Shown here: in pieces, positions 6,518 through 15,410 of the stretch
Layout: every line of letters starts with the position of its first letter
Numbering within the stretch: position 1 is the first letter of the stretch
NCBI RefSeq assembly: GCF_900113965.1
Contig: NZ_FORI01000008.1
Span: forward strand, 62,001-126,000
Source of the DNA: Treponema bryantii
GTDB taxonomy: Bacteria > Spirochaetota > Spirochaetia > Treponematales > Treponemataceae
Reading direction: 5' to 3'
DNA length: 64,000 bases
Position numbers and translations under genes: made by a program
Notes under the pieces: generated by a model
What the model was told of the DNA's origin: nothing
Databases searched by the model: none
What the model saw: only the letters and a program-made list of their open reading frames with translations

Positions 6518-8719
6518 ATGGCAGGTCTTAATTTCATTAATAAAAGTGTTCGACGCCAGCTTTCCATTCCTATTGGTTGTGTATTGTTTATCCTCTTAAC
6601 TATCTGTTCTCTTGCAATCACCAAAACTATTCAGGATGTCCTTTCAGATCTTTCTTCAAAATATCTTGAAGCATCGGCTGCAAAATATAGTGAAAGCGCT
6701 GCAAAAATTCTTGTTTCAGAATTTAATATTGCAAAAACTCTTCAGGCTTCTATCGAAGGTTATGAAGACATTCCTGAAGACGAACGACGAGATTACATTA
6801 ACAATCTTCTTAAGCACACTCTTGAATTAAATCCGGGGCTTATCGATTCTTACTGTATTTTTAAGGCAAATATGCTCGATGGGCGTGACGCAGAATTTGC
6901 TAATTATGATGAAACTTATGATGAAACAGGACGGCTTATTCCTTACTGGACTAATGATGGTAAGGAAATCAGTTGTATTGCCTTAACAGATTATGAAGGC
7001 AGTTTCTGGTACGAAGAGCCTATGAAAGCAAACCGCGGTATTCTGATTCAGCCGAATCCATACGAAGTTGGCGGCCAGATGATGTGGGTTTGTGGTGTTG
7101 CCTTCCCTATTCATAACAAGAAAAATGAAATTGTCGGTATGCTTGGTGTTGATATGTCACTGAGTTCACTTTCAACAATTCTAAAAACAGCAAAGGTTTA
7201 TCAATCTGGTTATCTTTCTTTGATTGCTCATACAGGTCTTACAGCGGTAACTAAAAACTCTGAAAACGAAGGTGAAGTTTGCGAAGATTTCGTTAATCCA
7301 AAAACTTCAAATCTTTTTGCAAATGCAACTAAGACTCTTGAACCTTTTGATTTTAAGAAAAATGAAAATGGAACTTCTATCATTAAACTTTATCAGCCTC
7401 TTACTGTAGATGGTGCTGACGAAGTCTGGTTCCTGGGTGTAAACGTTCCGGAAAAAGAAGTATTCTCTATAGTCTCAACAATCACATTCTTTGTTTCTGT
7501 ACTTTTTTCAATCACTCTTATAATCGTTATCCTCCTTACTTACTTCATCATCCGAAAAGTTTCTAAAGAAATGTACAAGGGTGTTGTTGCAATGAAGAAC
7601 ATTGCTCAGGGTGACGGAGACTTAACAGTCCGCATGAAGATTCACACCAACAACGAACTTGGTCAGATGTATACCTTCTTTAATCAGACAATCGAAAAGA
7701 TTCAGGATTCGATTAAGCAGGTAAAAGACCTTGCGGACCGCATGAGTGTAGATGGACGCGAACTTGGCGACAACATGACTGAAACTGCAGCTTCTGCTAA
7801 CGAAATTACCTCTAACATTGAAAGTGTAAACCGACGTGTTAAGTTACAGAGTGAAAACGTAGTAGACGCTGCAACTTCTATGCAGAAGATTCAGACTAGC
7901 GTTACAGATTTAATTTCTACAATTCAGTCTCAGAGTTCAAGCGTTATTGAATCTTCTTCTGCCGTTGAAGAGATGGTTGCTAACATCAATTCGGTAACCA
8001 GCATTCTTAATAAAAACAGCGGAACTATTACTGAACTTGAAAATTCTTCTAATGCCGGCCGTACAAGTATTGAAAGCACTGTACAGGCAACTGTTAAGAT
8101 TCAGGAACAGTCTAAGATTCTTCTTGATGCCAGTAAGGTTATTCAGAACATCGCGAGTCAGACAAACCTTCTTGCGATGAATGCCGCAATTGAGGCTGCC
8201 CATGCCGGTGACTTAGGTAAGGGATTCAGTGTCGTTGCAGATGAAATCCGTAAGCTTGCCGAAGATTCTAACAATCAGGGTAAGAAGATTACAACTAACC
8301 TTAAGGAAGTTATTGAAACCATCAATGTTGTTACTGAGTCTACAAGACAGATGCAGGAAATCTTTAATCAGATCTTTGACTTTACTCAGAAGGTTTCTGA
8401 ACAGGAAACAACAATTCTTAATGCTATGCAGGAACAGAGTGAAGGTGGTACTCAGATTCTTACTGCAATGCGTCAGATTAATGATATTACAGCACACGTT
8501 AAAGACGGTGGTGATGTAATGCAGATGGAAACTGACTCTGCTACAGAAAAGATGGAGAGCCTTAGCCGCATCACTGACGAAATGACTGCTAGTATTGAAG
8601 AAATGGCTATCGGTATTGAAACTATCAACAAGGCTATTAACAATGTTAATGACCTTACACATCAGAATACCGAAAACCTTGGTCTCCTTGGTGAATCTGT
8701 AGAGAAGTTCAAGGTATAG
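6518..8719 (+). CDS. Methyl-accepting chemotaxis protein
   Basis: A 733-residue chemoreceptor. A membrane helix near residues 14-36 is followed by a large extracytoplasmic sensing region of Cache type (about 40-315, including FWYEEPMKA and [12 protein letters not shown]), a second helix (about 320-345, [22 protein letters not shown]), a HAMP domain and a long helical signalling domain. The hairpin tip contains [20 protein letters not shown], which should contact CheA/CheW. I choose the ATG at 6518, with GGGAG 5 bases upstream, over the in-frame ATG at 6506. No native promoter lies between it and the IS110 element. The ligand is unknown. Confidence 0.93.
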   Translation: MAGLNFINKSVRRQLSIPIGCVLFILLTICSLAITKTIQDVLSDLSSKYLEASAAKYSESAAKILVSEFNIAKTLQASIEGYEDIPEDERRDYINNLLKHTLELNPGLIDSYCIFKANMLDGRDAEFANYDETYDETGRLIPYWTNDGKEISCIALTDYEGSFWYEEPMKANRGILIQPNPYEVGGQMMWVCGVAFPIHNKKNEIVGMLGVDMSLSSLSTILKTAKVYQSGYLSLIAHTGLTAVTKNSENEGEVCEDFVNPKTSNLFANATKTLEPFDFKKNENGTSIIKLYQPLTVDGADEVWFLGVNVPEKEVFSIVSTITFFVSVLFSITLIIVILLTYFIIRKVSKEMYKGVVAMKNIAQGDGDLTVRMKIHTNNELGQMYTFFNQTIEKIQDSIKQVKDLADRMSVDGRELGDNMTETAASANEITSNIESVNRRVKLQSENVVDAATSMQKIQTSVTDLISTIQSQSSSVIESSSAVEEMVANINSVTSILNKNSGTITELENSSNAGRTSIESTVQATVKIQEQSKILLDASKVIQNIASQTNLLAMNAAIEAAHAGDLGKGFSVVADEIRKLAEDSNNQGKKITTNLKEVIETINVVTESTRQMQEIFNQIFDFTQKVSEQETTILNAMQEQSEGGTQILTAMRQINDITAHVKDGGDVMQMETDSATEKMESLSRITDEMTASIEEMAIGIETINKAINNVNDLTHQNTENLGLLGESVEKFKV

Positions 8720-8795
8720 CATTTTTCATCGATATAGCTTTTTTAACAGAATAGTTCACACCTTCTTCATAATATGATATTATAACAATTCATTT

Positions 8796-9833
8796 ATGAA
8801 GAAGAAAATTCTGTGGGCAGTCATTACATTTTGTCTTTCTGTACTGACAATCTATGCCCTCTTCTACAATAGTGGACTTTCTCTCTCCGAACTCTGGCAG
8901 GATATTGAAGAAGCCTCTCCTATCTGGCTTGTTCCTGCCGCACTGTGCATGTTTGGATTTATCTTCTTTGAAGGCCGTTCTCTTGTTCTGATTCTACGTA
9001 CTCTGGGATACCCTGCTAAAAAACGAAGAGGCTTTCTCTACGCCGCCGCAGACATTTACTTTTCTTCCATCACACCTTCTGCAACCGGCGGCCAGCCTGC
9101 AAGCGCATATTTTATGCATAAAGACGGAATCTCTGGAGTTGCCGTTACAGTCTCATTAATCTTAAATCTTACAATGTACACACTGGCAATCTTTACGCTG
9201 AGTATTCTTTCCTTAATCTGTTTTCCAGGCGTATTTCTGAGTTTTGAACTGCCAGGTAAAATTCTGATTTTGATTGGCATTGCAATGATGATTTTGATGT
9301 CCATCTTCTTCATCATTCTTTTGAAAAAACAGAGTATTCTTATAAAGACTGCAAATATAATAATTTCAATTTTAAGAAAACTTCATATGAAGACCGCTGC
9401 AGACAAGCTCCATTCAAGACTTGATACTGTAATTGAAAACTACAATGAATGTGTGGTTACTCTTGCCGGAAAAAAGAAGCTGCTTATCAAAACTTATTTT
9501 CTGAATCTTTTACAGAGAGCCTCTCAGATTCTTGTTACAGTTTTCTGTTATTTTGCAATTCACGGAAATATTGGCGACGGACTTCGAGTATTTGCAATCC
9601 AGACTTATGTTGTAATGGGTTCAAACTTTATCCCTGTTCCGGGTGCTGTAGGAATTTCTGAGTTCCTTATGTACATTGGATACACAATGCTTCTTAGTGA
9701 TGAAGCTGCCTATTCACTTGCAATTTTAAGTCGTGGTATTTCTTTCTATACATGTAGCATTATCAGTATTATTACTGTAATATTTGGATATATAATTATC
9801 CGTTATCACCGAAGAAATGAGGAATTAATATGA
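8796..9833 (+). CDS. Flippase-like integral membrane protein (LPG synthase TM domain family)
   Basis: A 345-residue multi-pass membrane protein of the UPF0104/lysylphosphatidylglycerol synthase transmembrane family, without the C-terminal aminoacyl-transfer domain. Family features are the polar motif ITPSATGGQPASAYFM near residue 90-107 and PVPGAVGISEFLM near 280. Such proteins are thought to move lipids or lipid-linked molecules across the membrane, but a substrate cannot be given here. A TATAAC/TATTAT -10 region lies 9-12 bases before the ATG. It starts the phospholipid operon and overlaps pssA by 4 bases. Confidence 0.85.
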   Translation: MKKKILWAVITFCLSVLTIYALFYNSGLSLSELWQDIEEASPIWLVPAALCMFGFIFFEGRSLVLILRTLGYPAKKRRGFLYAAADIYFSSITPSATGGQPASAYFMHKDGISGVAVTVSLILNLTMYTLAIFTLSILSLICFPGVFLSFELPGKILILIGIAMMILMSIFFIILLKKQSILIKTANIIISILRKLHMKTAADKLHSRLDTVIENYNECVVTLAGKKKLLIKTYFLNLLQRASQILVTVFCYFAIHGNIGDGLRVFAIQTYVVMGSNFIPVPGAVGISEFLMYIGYTMLLSDEAAYSLAILSRGISFYTCSIISIITVIFGYIIIRYHRRNEELI

Positions 9834-10540
9834 TTGGATTTTATGATTACACTGTAGTTCTAACCTACCTTTCACTTCTTTCTGCAACAAGCGGAATTAT
9901 GCTTTGTCTTAATGACATTGGACATCCATATCTTGGAATGTTCTTTCTTATGTTCTGTGGACTTTGCGATGCATTTGATGGAAAGGTTGCACGAACAAAG
10001 AAGAACCGTACAGAACAGATGAAGCAGTTTGGCATTCAGATTGACTCTCTTTCTGATCTTGTAGCTTTTGGTGTTCTTCCTGCTTGTATCGGAATTGCAA
10101 TGCTTAGAAGCAGCATCGAATTTTCAATTTTCCCACAATTTAAATTTCTGCACCTTGAAGATAAGTCTACTGTCATAAAGGTTATTCTTACAATTATCGC
10201 TGTATTCTACTCTCTTGCGGCAATGATTCGCCTTGCATATTTTAATGTGCTTGAAGAAGAACGTCAGAAGACAGAAGGTGGCGGAGTAAATAAAACTTAT
10301 GTCGGACTTCCTGTAACAAGTGCGGCTCTGGTATTCCCTACAATTCTTTTGATTCATATTTTCTGCAGTGCAGATTTGACTCTTTTATATTTCATTTTCC
10401 TGTTTATTGTAGGCTATCTTTTTTTTGCTGATATCAGAATTAAAAAGCCTACAACAAGGGGAGTTCTGATTATGATTGCAATCGGTACAATTGAAGCACT
10501 CATTCTGGGATTTGTTTTTATTGTAATGAAACGTCAATAA
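9830..10540 (+). CDS. pssA: CDP-diacylglycerol-serine O-phosphatidyltransferase
   Basis: A 236-residue membrane enzyme of the CDP-alcohol phosphotransferase family. All signature residues are present: Asp47, Asp50-Gly51, Ala54-Arg55, then Gly68, Asp72 and Asp76. Several hydrophobic helices flank the motif. The choice of serine as acceptor is inferred from the psd gene directly downstream: PssA makes phosphatidylserine and Psd converts it to phosphatidylethanolamine. The ATG overlaps the upstream stop (ATGA), and the downstream ATG follows its stop with no gap, so the operon is tightly coupled. Confidence 0.88.
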   Translation: MIGFYDYTVVLTYLSLLSATSGIMLCLNDIGHPYLGMFFLMFCGLCDAFDGKVARTKKNRTEQMKQFGIQIDSLSDLVAFGVLPACIGIAMLRSSIEFSIFPQFKFLHLEDKSTVIKVILTIIAVFYSLAAMIRLAYFNVLEEERQKTEGGGVNKTYVGLPVTSAALVFPTILLIHIFCSADLTLLYFIFLFIVGYLFFADIRIKKPTTRGVLIMIAIGTIEALILGFVFIVMKRQ

Positions 10541-11353
10541 ATGGATTCTCTTACCTTTTTATATAAAACAGTCTGCGGAAGACTCTTTCTAAAATTGCTT
10601 AGCACACGAGCTGTTTCTAAGCTTAGCGGAGTCTTCCTTGACTCCCGTCTTTCCTCCTTTTTGATTAACAGCTTTGCCCGTAAAAATAATATTGTTCTGG
10701 ATGACTATGAATTAGAATACATCAAATCCTTTAACGAGTTTTTCAGAAGAAAAATTAAAGCTGGCAAACGTGTTTTTGACACGGAACCAGAACATCTTTG
10801 CGCACCGTGCGACGGACTTCTTTCTGTATGGAATATTCAAAAAGATACTGTAATTCCCGTAAAGCAGTCTGCATACACTGTAGAACGTCTTTTACGGGAT
10901 CCCCAGCTTGCCTCAGAATTTGAAGACGGACTTTGTCTTGTATTCCGTCTTTGTGTAAATCACTATCACAGATATGCCTATGTTGATTCTGGAAAAAAAG
11001 GTGCCAATATTTTTATTCCCGGAGTTCTTCATACCGTGCGTCCAATTGCACTTGAAACTCTGCCGGTCTTTACAGAAAACTGTCGTGAGTATACAGTAAT
11101 AGAAAACCCTGTTTTTGGAAAACTTATTCAAATGGAAGTTGGTGCAATGCTCGTTGGCAGAATAGTCAATCTGGAAGGCGAAGGCACTGCTGTACGCGGA
11201 AAAGAAAAAGGCTTTTTTGAATACGGTGGATCAACTATCATTGTTTTACTGAAAAAAGATTCTGCAAAAATTAAGGATGAAATATTATCAAACTCAATAG
11301 CAGGAATTGAAACTCCTGTTAAAATGGGTGAACAGATTGGTGTAAAAGCCTGA
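10541..11353 (+). CDS. psd: Phosphatidylserine decarboxylase proenzyme
   Basis: A 270-residue enzyme that decarboxylates phosphatidylserine to phosphatidylethanolamine at the inner membrane. The self-cleavage motif is visible as YGGST, a variant of the usual LGST, with Ser231 expected to become the pyruvoyl group. Asp91 (CAPCDGLLS) and His144 (NHYHRY) fit the self-processing triad. It starts at the base after the pssA stop and is 13 bases from the PAP2 gene, in a four-gene lipid operon. Confidence 0.92.
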   Translation: MDSLTFLYKTVCGRLFLKLLSTRAVSKLSGVFLDSRLSSFLINSFARKNNIVLDDYELEYIKSFNEFFRRKIKAGKRVFDTEPEHLCAPCDGLLSVWNIQKDTVIPVKQSAYTVERLLRDPQLASEFEDGLCLVFRLCVNHYHRYAYVDSGKKGANIFIPGVLHTVRPIALETLPVFTENCREYTVIENPVFGKLIQMEVGAMLVGRIVNLEGEGTAVRGKEKGFFEYGGSTIIVLLKKDSAKIKDEILSNSIAGIETPVKMGEQIGVKA

Positions 11354-11366
11354 GTAGGAGATTATT

Positions 11367-11993
11367 ATGAAAAAGTATTGCAGCGCTATTTTCTGGGGCA
11401 TCTGTTTTATTATTTTTACAGTGCTTGTAAAGTTTGTTGATGTTCAGCCAGTGGGTGCTGAAGCCTCACTGATTGGTTTTGCAAATCTGAATACAGCTGT
11501 ATTCCAGCTTTTGGGGACTAATGATTTCTGTTATAGACTCACTCAATGTTTAGGAATAGTAGCCATTGCAACAGCTGCCCGTTATGCTATAGATGGATTT
11601 ATTCAGCTTATTAAGCGTAAAAGTTTATTTAAAGTTGATAGAGAAATCCTTATGGTAGGAATTATTTACGCAATTGTAATTATTCTTTATGTACTTTTTG
11701 AAAAGCTTGCAATAAATTACCGTCCAATAATTACTGACGAAGGACTTGAAGCTTCCTACCCTTCAACTCACACAATGCTGATTCTTACAGTCTTTGGAAC
11801 TGCAATTCCACTTGCCGGAAAATATATAAAAAATCCAAAAACTGCAACACTTGAAAAAATATGTTTAATTATATTTATGTGGGTGACAGTTGTATGCAGA
11901 CTTTTAAGTGGAGTTCACTGGTTTACAGATATCATTGGCGGCCTTCTGATTTCACTCGCACTTATCAGTCTGTACAAAGCTTTGCGTAATTAA
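11367..11993 (+). CDS. PAP2-family membrane phosphatase
   Basis: A 208-residue protein with several membrane helices and the three PAP2 motifs: KLAINYRP, ASYPSTHT (the PSGH motif with Thr for Gly) and CRLLSGVHWFTD. The conserved His, Arg and Asp residues are present, so it should be active. By context it may dephosphorylate a phospholipid precursor such as phosphatidylglycerol phosphate, phosphatidate or undecaprenyl diphosphate; sequence alone does not decide. Shine-Dalgarno AGGAG. Last gene of the lipid operon, and its stop lies 3 bases from the end of the convergent flavin reductase gene. Confidence 0.87.
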   Translation: MKKYCSAIFWGICFIIFTVLVKFVDVQPVGAEASLIGFANLNTAVFQLLGTNDFCYRLTQCLGIVAIATAARYAIDGFIQLIKRKSLFKVDREILMVGIIYAIVIILYVLFEKLAINYRPIITDEGLEASYPSTHTMLILTVFGTAIPLAGKYIKNPKTATLEKICLIIFMWVTVVCRLLSGVHWFTDIIGGLLISLALISLYKALRN

Positions 11994-11996
11994 TAA

Positions 11997-12554
11997 TTAT
12001 TTAAGTTCTTTACCGTCTGAAAAAGCCTTTCCTACTACTTCTCCAAGTACATTATAATTATGTGCAACCGGGTCGTAGCAGATAGGCTTTAATTTTGCAG
12101 CATCAATTTTACCATCTGTAAGAACTGATTCATCTGCAGAAATATTAATAATATTACCAACAATATAATCGCTGTCATCACTCATCTGAACAAGTTCACA
12201 CTCGAGTACCATTGGAAGTTCATTGATTACAGGAGCATCTACAAATTCTGATTTTGTTACTGTAAAGTCTGCTTTCTTGATTTTATCTGGCTCTGTATTT
12301 CCGCTTACAATTCCAAAATAATCACATTCCTTTACATGAACGGCATCTGCCATACTTACAGTAAAGGCTTTACGTGCAGCAATGTTCTTTGTTGTTTTAT
12401 GACTTTTATCGAGACAGATTCCAATCTGATTTGTATCGTGGATTCCACCCCATGCAGCATTCATTGCATCTGGATTTCCATTTTCATCATAAGTAGCAAT
12501 GATTAATACCGGCATAGGATACATAAAAGTCTGTTTACCAAAATTCTTTTTCAT
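11997..12554 (-). CDS. Flavin reductase-like FMN-binding protein
   Basis: A 185-residue protein of the flavin reductase-like domain family. It shows PVLIIATYDENGNPDAMNAAWGG at the N-terminus, IGICLDKSHKTTKNI and FTVSMAD, the usual FMN-binding split-barrel pattern. Family members reduce free flavin or hold FMN for electron transfer; the partner is unknown. The start has AGGAG 6 bases upstream. A second, more distant family member lies at 26055-26714. Confidence 0.85.
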   Translation of the reverse strand: MKKNFGKQTFMYPMPVLIIATYDENGNPDAMNAAWGGIHDTNQIGICLDKSHKTTKNIAARKAFTVSMADAVHVKECDYFGIVSGNTEPDKIKKADFTVTKSEFVDAPVINELPMVLECELVQMSDDSDYIVGNIINISADESVLTDGKIDAAKLKPICYDPVAHNYNVLGEVVGKAFSDGKELK

Positions 12555-12570
12555 TTATAACTCCTGTTTA

Positions 12571-13200
12571 TTAATTGTGTTTTAAATACTGCTCTGCAGT
12601 TTTATGAATAAGGCTTAATGCTTCTGTTGAATCTTTTGCCACCATTCCAGGATTCATTTTTTCCAGAGATGCAGCAGAGTTTAATCCCCAGGTTATGGAA
12701 ACAACGGGAATCTGAGCGTGTCTGCAAGCTTCAATATCACGGATTTCGTCTCCTACATAAACAAAGTCCTGCTTCAACTGTTTTTTTGCTTTTACGAGAG
12801 CATGTCTTTTTCCAAATGTTGGTACTCCGGTTTTCACATAAGAAAAATAAGACTCTAATGAATTTCGTTTTAAGAAATCAGTAACATTATCTTCTGAATT
12901 TGATGTGATAATACCAAGCTTAAAACCAGAGTTCTTCAAATCATCAAGAATCTCTTTTACTCCGGGAAAGATTTGGATTTCAGCAGATCGCTCATAAATC
13001 TTTTTCCTTAAGAGCCATACAAGGTACGGAAATTTCCACATCTTAATTCCGATATTCTGTACAACTTCTATTGCAGAAAAATCTTCATGTTCTTCTCTTT
13101 TAATTTTTGAATACTTAAAATGATCTGCATAATCATTAATTATTGAAAGGCCAAGTGAAATGGTATCTGCAAGAGTTCCATCAAAATCAAATATAATCAT
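12571..13200 (-). CDS. HAD-superfamily hydrolase, phosphoglycolate phosphatase-like
   Basis: A 209-residue HAD hydrolase. Motif I is FDFDGTLADT at residues 4-13 with the nucleophile Asp; motif II is GIITSNSEDN; the Lys lies in the KRHAL region; motif III is VYVGDEIRDIEAC. A helical cap follows motif I, typical of the phosphoglycolate phosphatase/PpaX group. The substrate is not predictable. I use the ATG at 13200; an in-frame GTG at 13215 is possible, but neither has a clear Shine-Dalgarno sequence. The gene is 16 bases upstream of the flavin reductase gene. Confidence 0.85.
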   Translation of the reverse strand: MIIFDFDGTLADTISLGLSIINDYADHFKYSKIKREEHEDFSAIEVVQNIGIKMWKFPYLVWLLRKKIYERSAEIQIFPGVKEILDDLKNSGFKLGIITSNSEDNVTDFLKRNSLESYFSYVKTGVPTFGKRHALVKAKKQLKQDFVYVGDEIRDIEACRHAQIPVVSITWGLNSAASLEKMNPGMVAKDSTEALSLIHKTAEQYLKHN

Positions 13201-13264
13201 AATTAATAATACCACGATTCTGGTTATATTACCATAACAAGATTTTTATCTTTTTCTAATGTGA

Positions 13265-14656
13265 TTAAAATGGTGGCTCGCAGATGATATGAATAAGTTC
13301 GCCGCTTACCGGCTGTCTGAAGGTGATTTCTTTAGCATGCAGCATGAGACGTTCGCCTTTTTTGCAGGTTCCATACAGAGAGTCACCTGCAATTGGGATA
13401 CCAAGACCGCCAAGTTCTACGGGACAGCTGGCGGCAAGACGGAGCTGGTGGGTGCGGCCGGTGAGCGGAGAGAATTCGATGCGGGTAAACTTTCGCGGAC
13501 GGTCACTTCGACTCTGCTCAGTGACCGGGGAGTTTACCTGCTCTACACCAATCTTTCTCCACTCAGTAATTCCGAGTTTGCCGTTTATTTTGTCGTAAAT
13601 CTGATGTGGACGGTTATCTGGATCCAGGCGGAATGGGAGTTCGGTTCTTCCTTCCGGTTTTCCGTGTAAAACTCCATCAAGAAGAGCTATATATTTTTTA
13701 TGTATAAGGCCTGAAGCAAACTGTTCGTTTAATTTTCTGTGAGCTTCTGCATTAAGTGCACAGATTAAAATGCCCGATGTTTCCATATCAAGTCTGTGAG
13801 CAGCACATTGTTTTGGAGCTTCTGGAAAGAGTCGGCAAACACGTGCTTCAACACAATCCTGTTTTTCCTCGCCTTTTCCAGGTACAGACAGAAGTCCGCT
13901 TGGTTTATTTACAACTACAATATCATTATCACGATATAGAATTTCCAGTCCCAGAATTGAAGGAAGAATAAAGCCGCATCTTTCGTCGCACGGCGGATAG
14001 GAAACTCCATTCTGTTTATTTTTCGTATCACAACCGTAATAAACTTCATCCATACTTACGGGTTCCAGACCATGAGCAAAAGCATAACTTAAAAGCTTTG
14101 GAGCACAACAATCACCAGTTCCAGTTGGCGGCAGATGATTACCGTGCTGCGTAATAATCTTATTAAGAGAAATTGATTTACCGTCATACTGTTTGAATTT
14201 ATATAAGTTAAATACTTTTTTCAGAGATTCGTCAGTTAGTCGGGTTCTCTGATTTATTAATTGTTTTCGCTCTTCTGAAGTTTTATTAACTAACGTTAGT
14301 TTGTTTATCTGCTCTGTAAGTTTGTGAATTTCAAGATCATTTTCTTCGAGAGCTGAATCAATTTTATCTGATGAAACGATTGAAGGAACAAAAATAGATT
14401 TTTCAACGAAAGGACTATATGATGGTCGTGTAATTTTCAGCTGTTTATTGTTTCCACTTACAGCATATAAAACAACACGGCGACCAGTTTTTTCAGATTT
14501 CTGCCAGCAGACCAGGGCGCCAATCATAACACCCTGACCTTTCCGTTCCTCACTTAATCTTCCGCACTGAACAAGCTCAACCTCCCCCTTTTCTATAAGC
14601 GAGATGAGCTTCTGACAGTAATGACGTGCAGATTCCTGCGGGAACGGTGGAAACAT
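13265..14656 (-). CDS. RluA-family RNA pseudouridine synthase with long N-terminal region
   Basis: A 463-residue protein. The C-terminal half is an RluA-type catalytic domain: DIVVVNKPSGLLSVPGKG, then AAHRLDMETSGILICA with the catalytic Asp, KKYIALLDG, FSPLTGRTHQLRLA and AGDSLYG. The N-terminal 200 residues form an extension with a charged, coiled-coil-like part (about 95-135), like the long RluA-type enzymes of some bacteria; the target uridine is not evident. Near residue 378 the enzyme carries an extra PVTEQSRSDRP segment encoded by a palindromic repeat (13501-13526) in frame. Confidence 0.88.
   Translation of the reverse strand: MFPPFPQESARHYCQKLISLIEKGEVELVQCGRLSEERKGQGVMIGALVCWQKSEKTGRRVVLYAVSGNNKQLKITRPSYSPFVEKSIFVPSIVSSDKIDSALEENDLEIHKLTEQINKLTLVNKTSEERKQLINQRTRLTDESLKKVFNLYKFKQYDGKSISLNKIITQHGNHLPPTGTGDCCAPKLLSYAFAHGLEPVSMDEVYYGCDTKNKQNGVSYPPCDERCGFILPSILGLEILYRDNDIVVVNKPSGLLSVPGKGEEKQDCVEARVCRLFPEAPKQCAAHRLDMETSGILICALNAEAHRKLNEQFASGLIHKKYIALLDGVLHGKPEGRTELPFRLDPDNRPHQIYDKINGKLGITEWRKIGVEQVNSPVTEQSRSDRPRKFTRIEFSPLTGRTHQLRLAASCPVELGGLGIPIAGDSLYGTCKKGERLMLHAKEITFRQPVSGELIHIICEPPF
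13501..13526. repeat. In-frame palindromic repeat inside the RluA-like gene
   Basis: Inverted repeat GGTCAC and GTGACC around TTCGACTCTGCTCA. On the minus strand the gene reads through it as PVTEQSRSDR between the strand ending in GVEQVN and the conserved FTRIEFSP. It resembles the TCGA-centred family A palindromes, such as GGTCATTTCGAC at 54903. Confidence 0.75.
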
Positions 14657-14673
14657 TCGCTGAACGTTTCCGT

Positions 14674-15402
14674 TTATTTAAGGTTTCTGATTTCTACAGA
14701 ACCATCTTCTTTTGAAATGAAAACAATCGGCTTATTCTGAGTAAAGAGACCAGTTTCTACTACACCGACAATCGAATTGATTTTTGCTTCCATTTCAGGA
14801 ACATTAATTGGTTCTTTCCAGGTACAGTCAAGAATCTGATTTCCATTATCTGTAATAACTGGACCAGCTTTGCGCACACCTTCACGAAGAACAGCAGTTG
14901 CTCCAAGAGAAGCAAGAGCGTTCATTACAGGCACACGGGCATCACCGATAATTTCAACAGGAACAGGGAACTTAGTTCCGATAGACTGAACAGACTTAGA
15001 AGAATCTGCAATTACAACGAAAATCTTTGCGTTATATTCAACAATCTTTTCGCGAACGTGAGCAGCTCCACCGCCTTTAATACAGTTACAGTCAGGATCA
15101 ACTTCATCAGCACCATCAATTGCAAGATCAAGCTGTCCGCCGATTACCTTATCATTCATTGTATAAACAGGAATACCATAATCCTGGCAGGCATTCTGTG
15201 TCTGAAAGCTTGTTACTACAGCTTTTACATCCTTGAGGGTTCCGTCTGCAATACGTTCTGCAAGACGTTTTACTGCAGGCATTGCTGTTGAACCAGTACC
15301 AAGACCAATCTTCATGCCGCTGAAAATAAGTCCTTTTTCAATAAGAGTATCAACGGCAGTGTTTGCAACCAATGTTTTCTGTTCTGACTGTGAAAGAGAC
15401 AT
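14674..15402 (-). CDS. rpiA: Ribose-5-phosphate isomerase A
   Basis: A 242-residue cytoplasmic enzyme of the pentose phosphate pathway that interconverts ribose 5-phosphate and ribulose 5-phosphate. Conserved segments are GLGTGSTAMPAVKRL (phosphate loop), LAIDGADEVDP, KGGGAAHVREKIVE and VPVEIIGDA. I place the start at the ATG at 15402, because GAGGA lies 5 bases before it within the aroDE stop region; a GTG at 15414 in the same frame is less likely. It follows aroDE with an 8-base gap, so the two are probably translationally coupled. Confidence 0.94.
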   Translation of the reverse strand: MSLSQSEQKTLVANTAVDTLIEKGLIFSGMKIGLGTGSTAMPAVKRLAERIADGTLKDVKAVVTSFQTQNACQDYGIPVYTMNDKVIGGQLDLAIDGADEVDPDCNCIKGGGAAHVREKIVEYNAKIFVVIADSSKSVQSIGTKFPVPVEIIGDARVPVMNALASLGATAVLREGVRKAGPVITDNGNQILDCTWKEPINVPEMEAKINSIVGVVETGLFTQNKPIVFISKEDGSVEIRNLK

Positions 15403-15410
15403 TTTTATCC

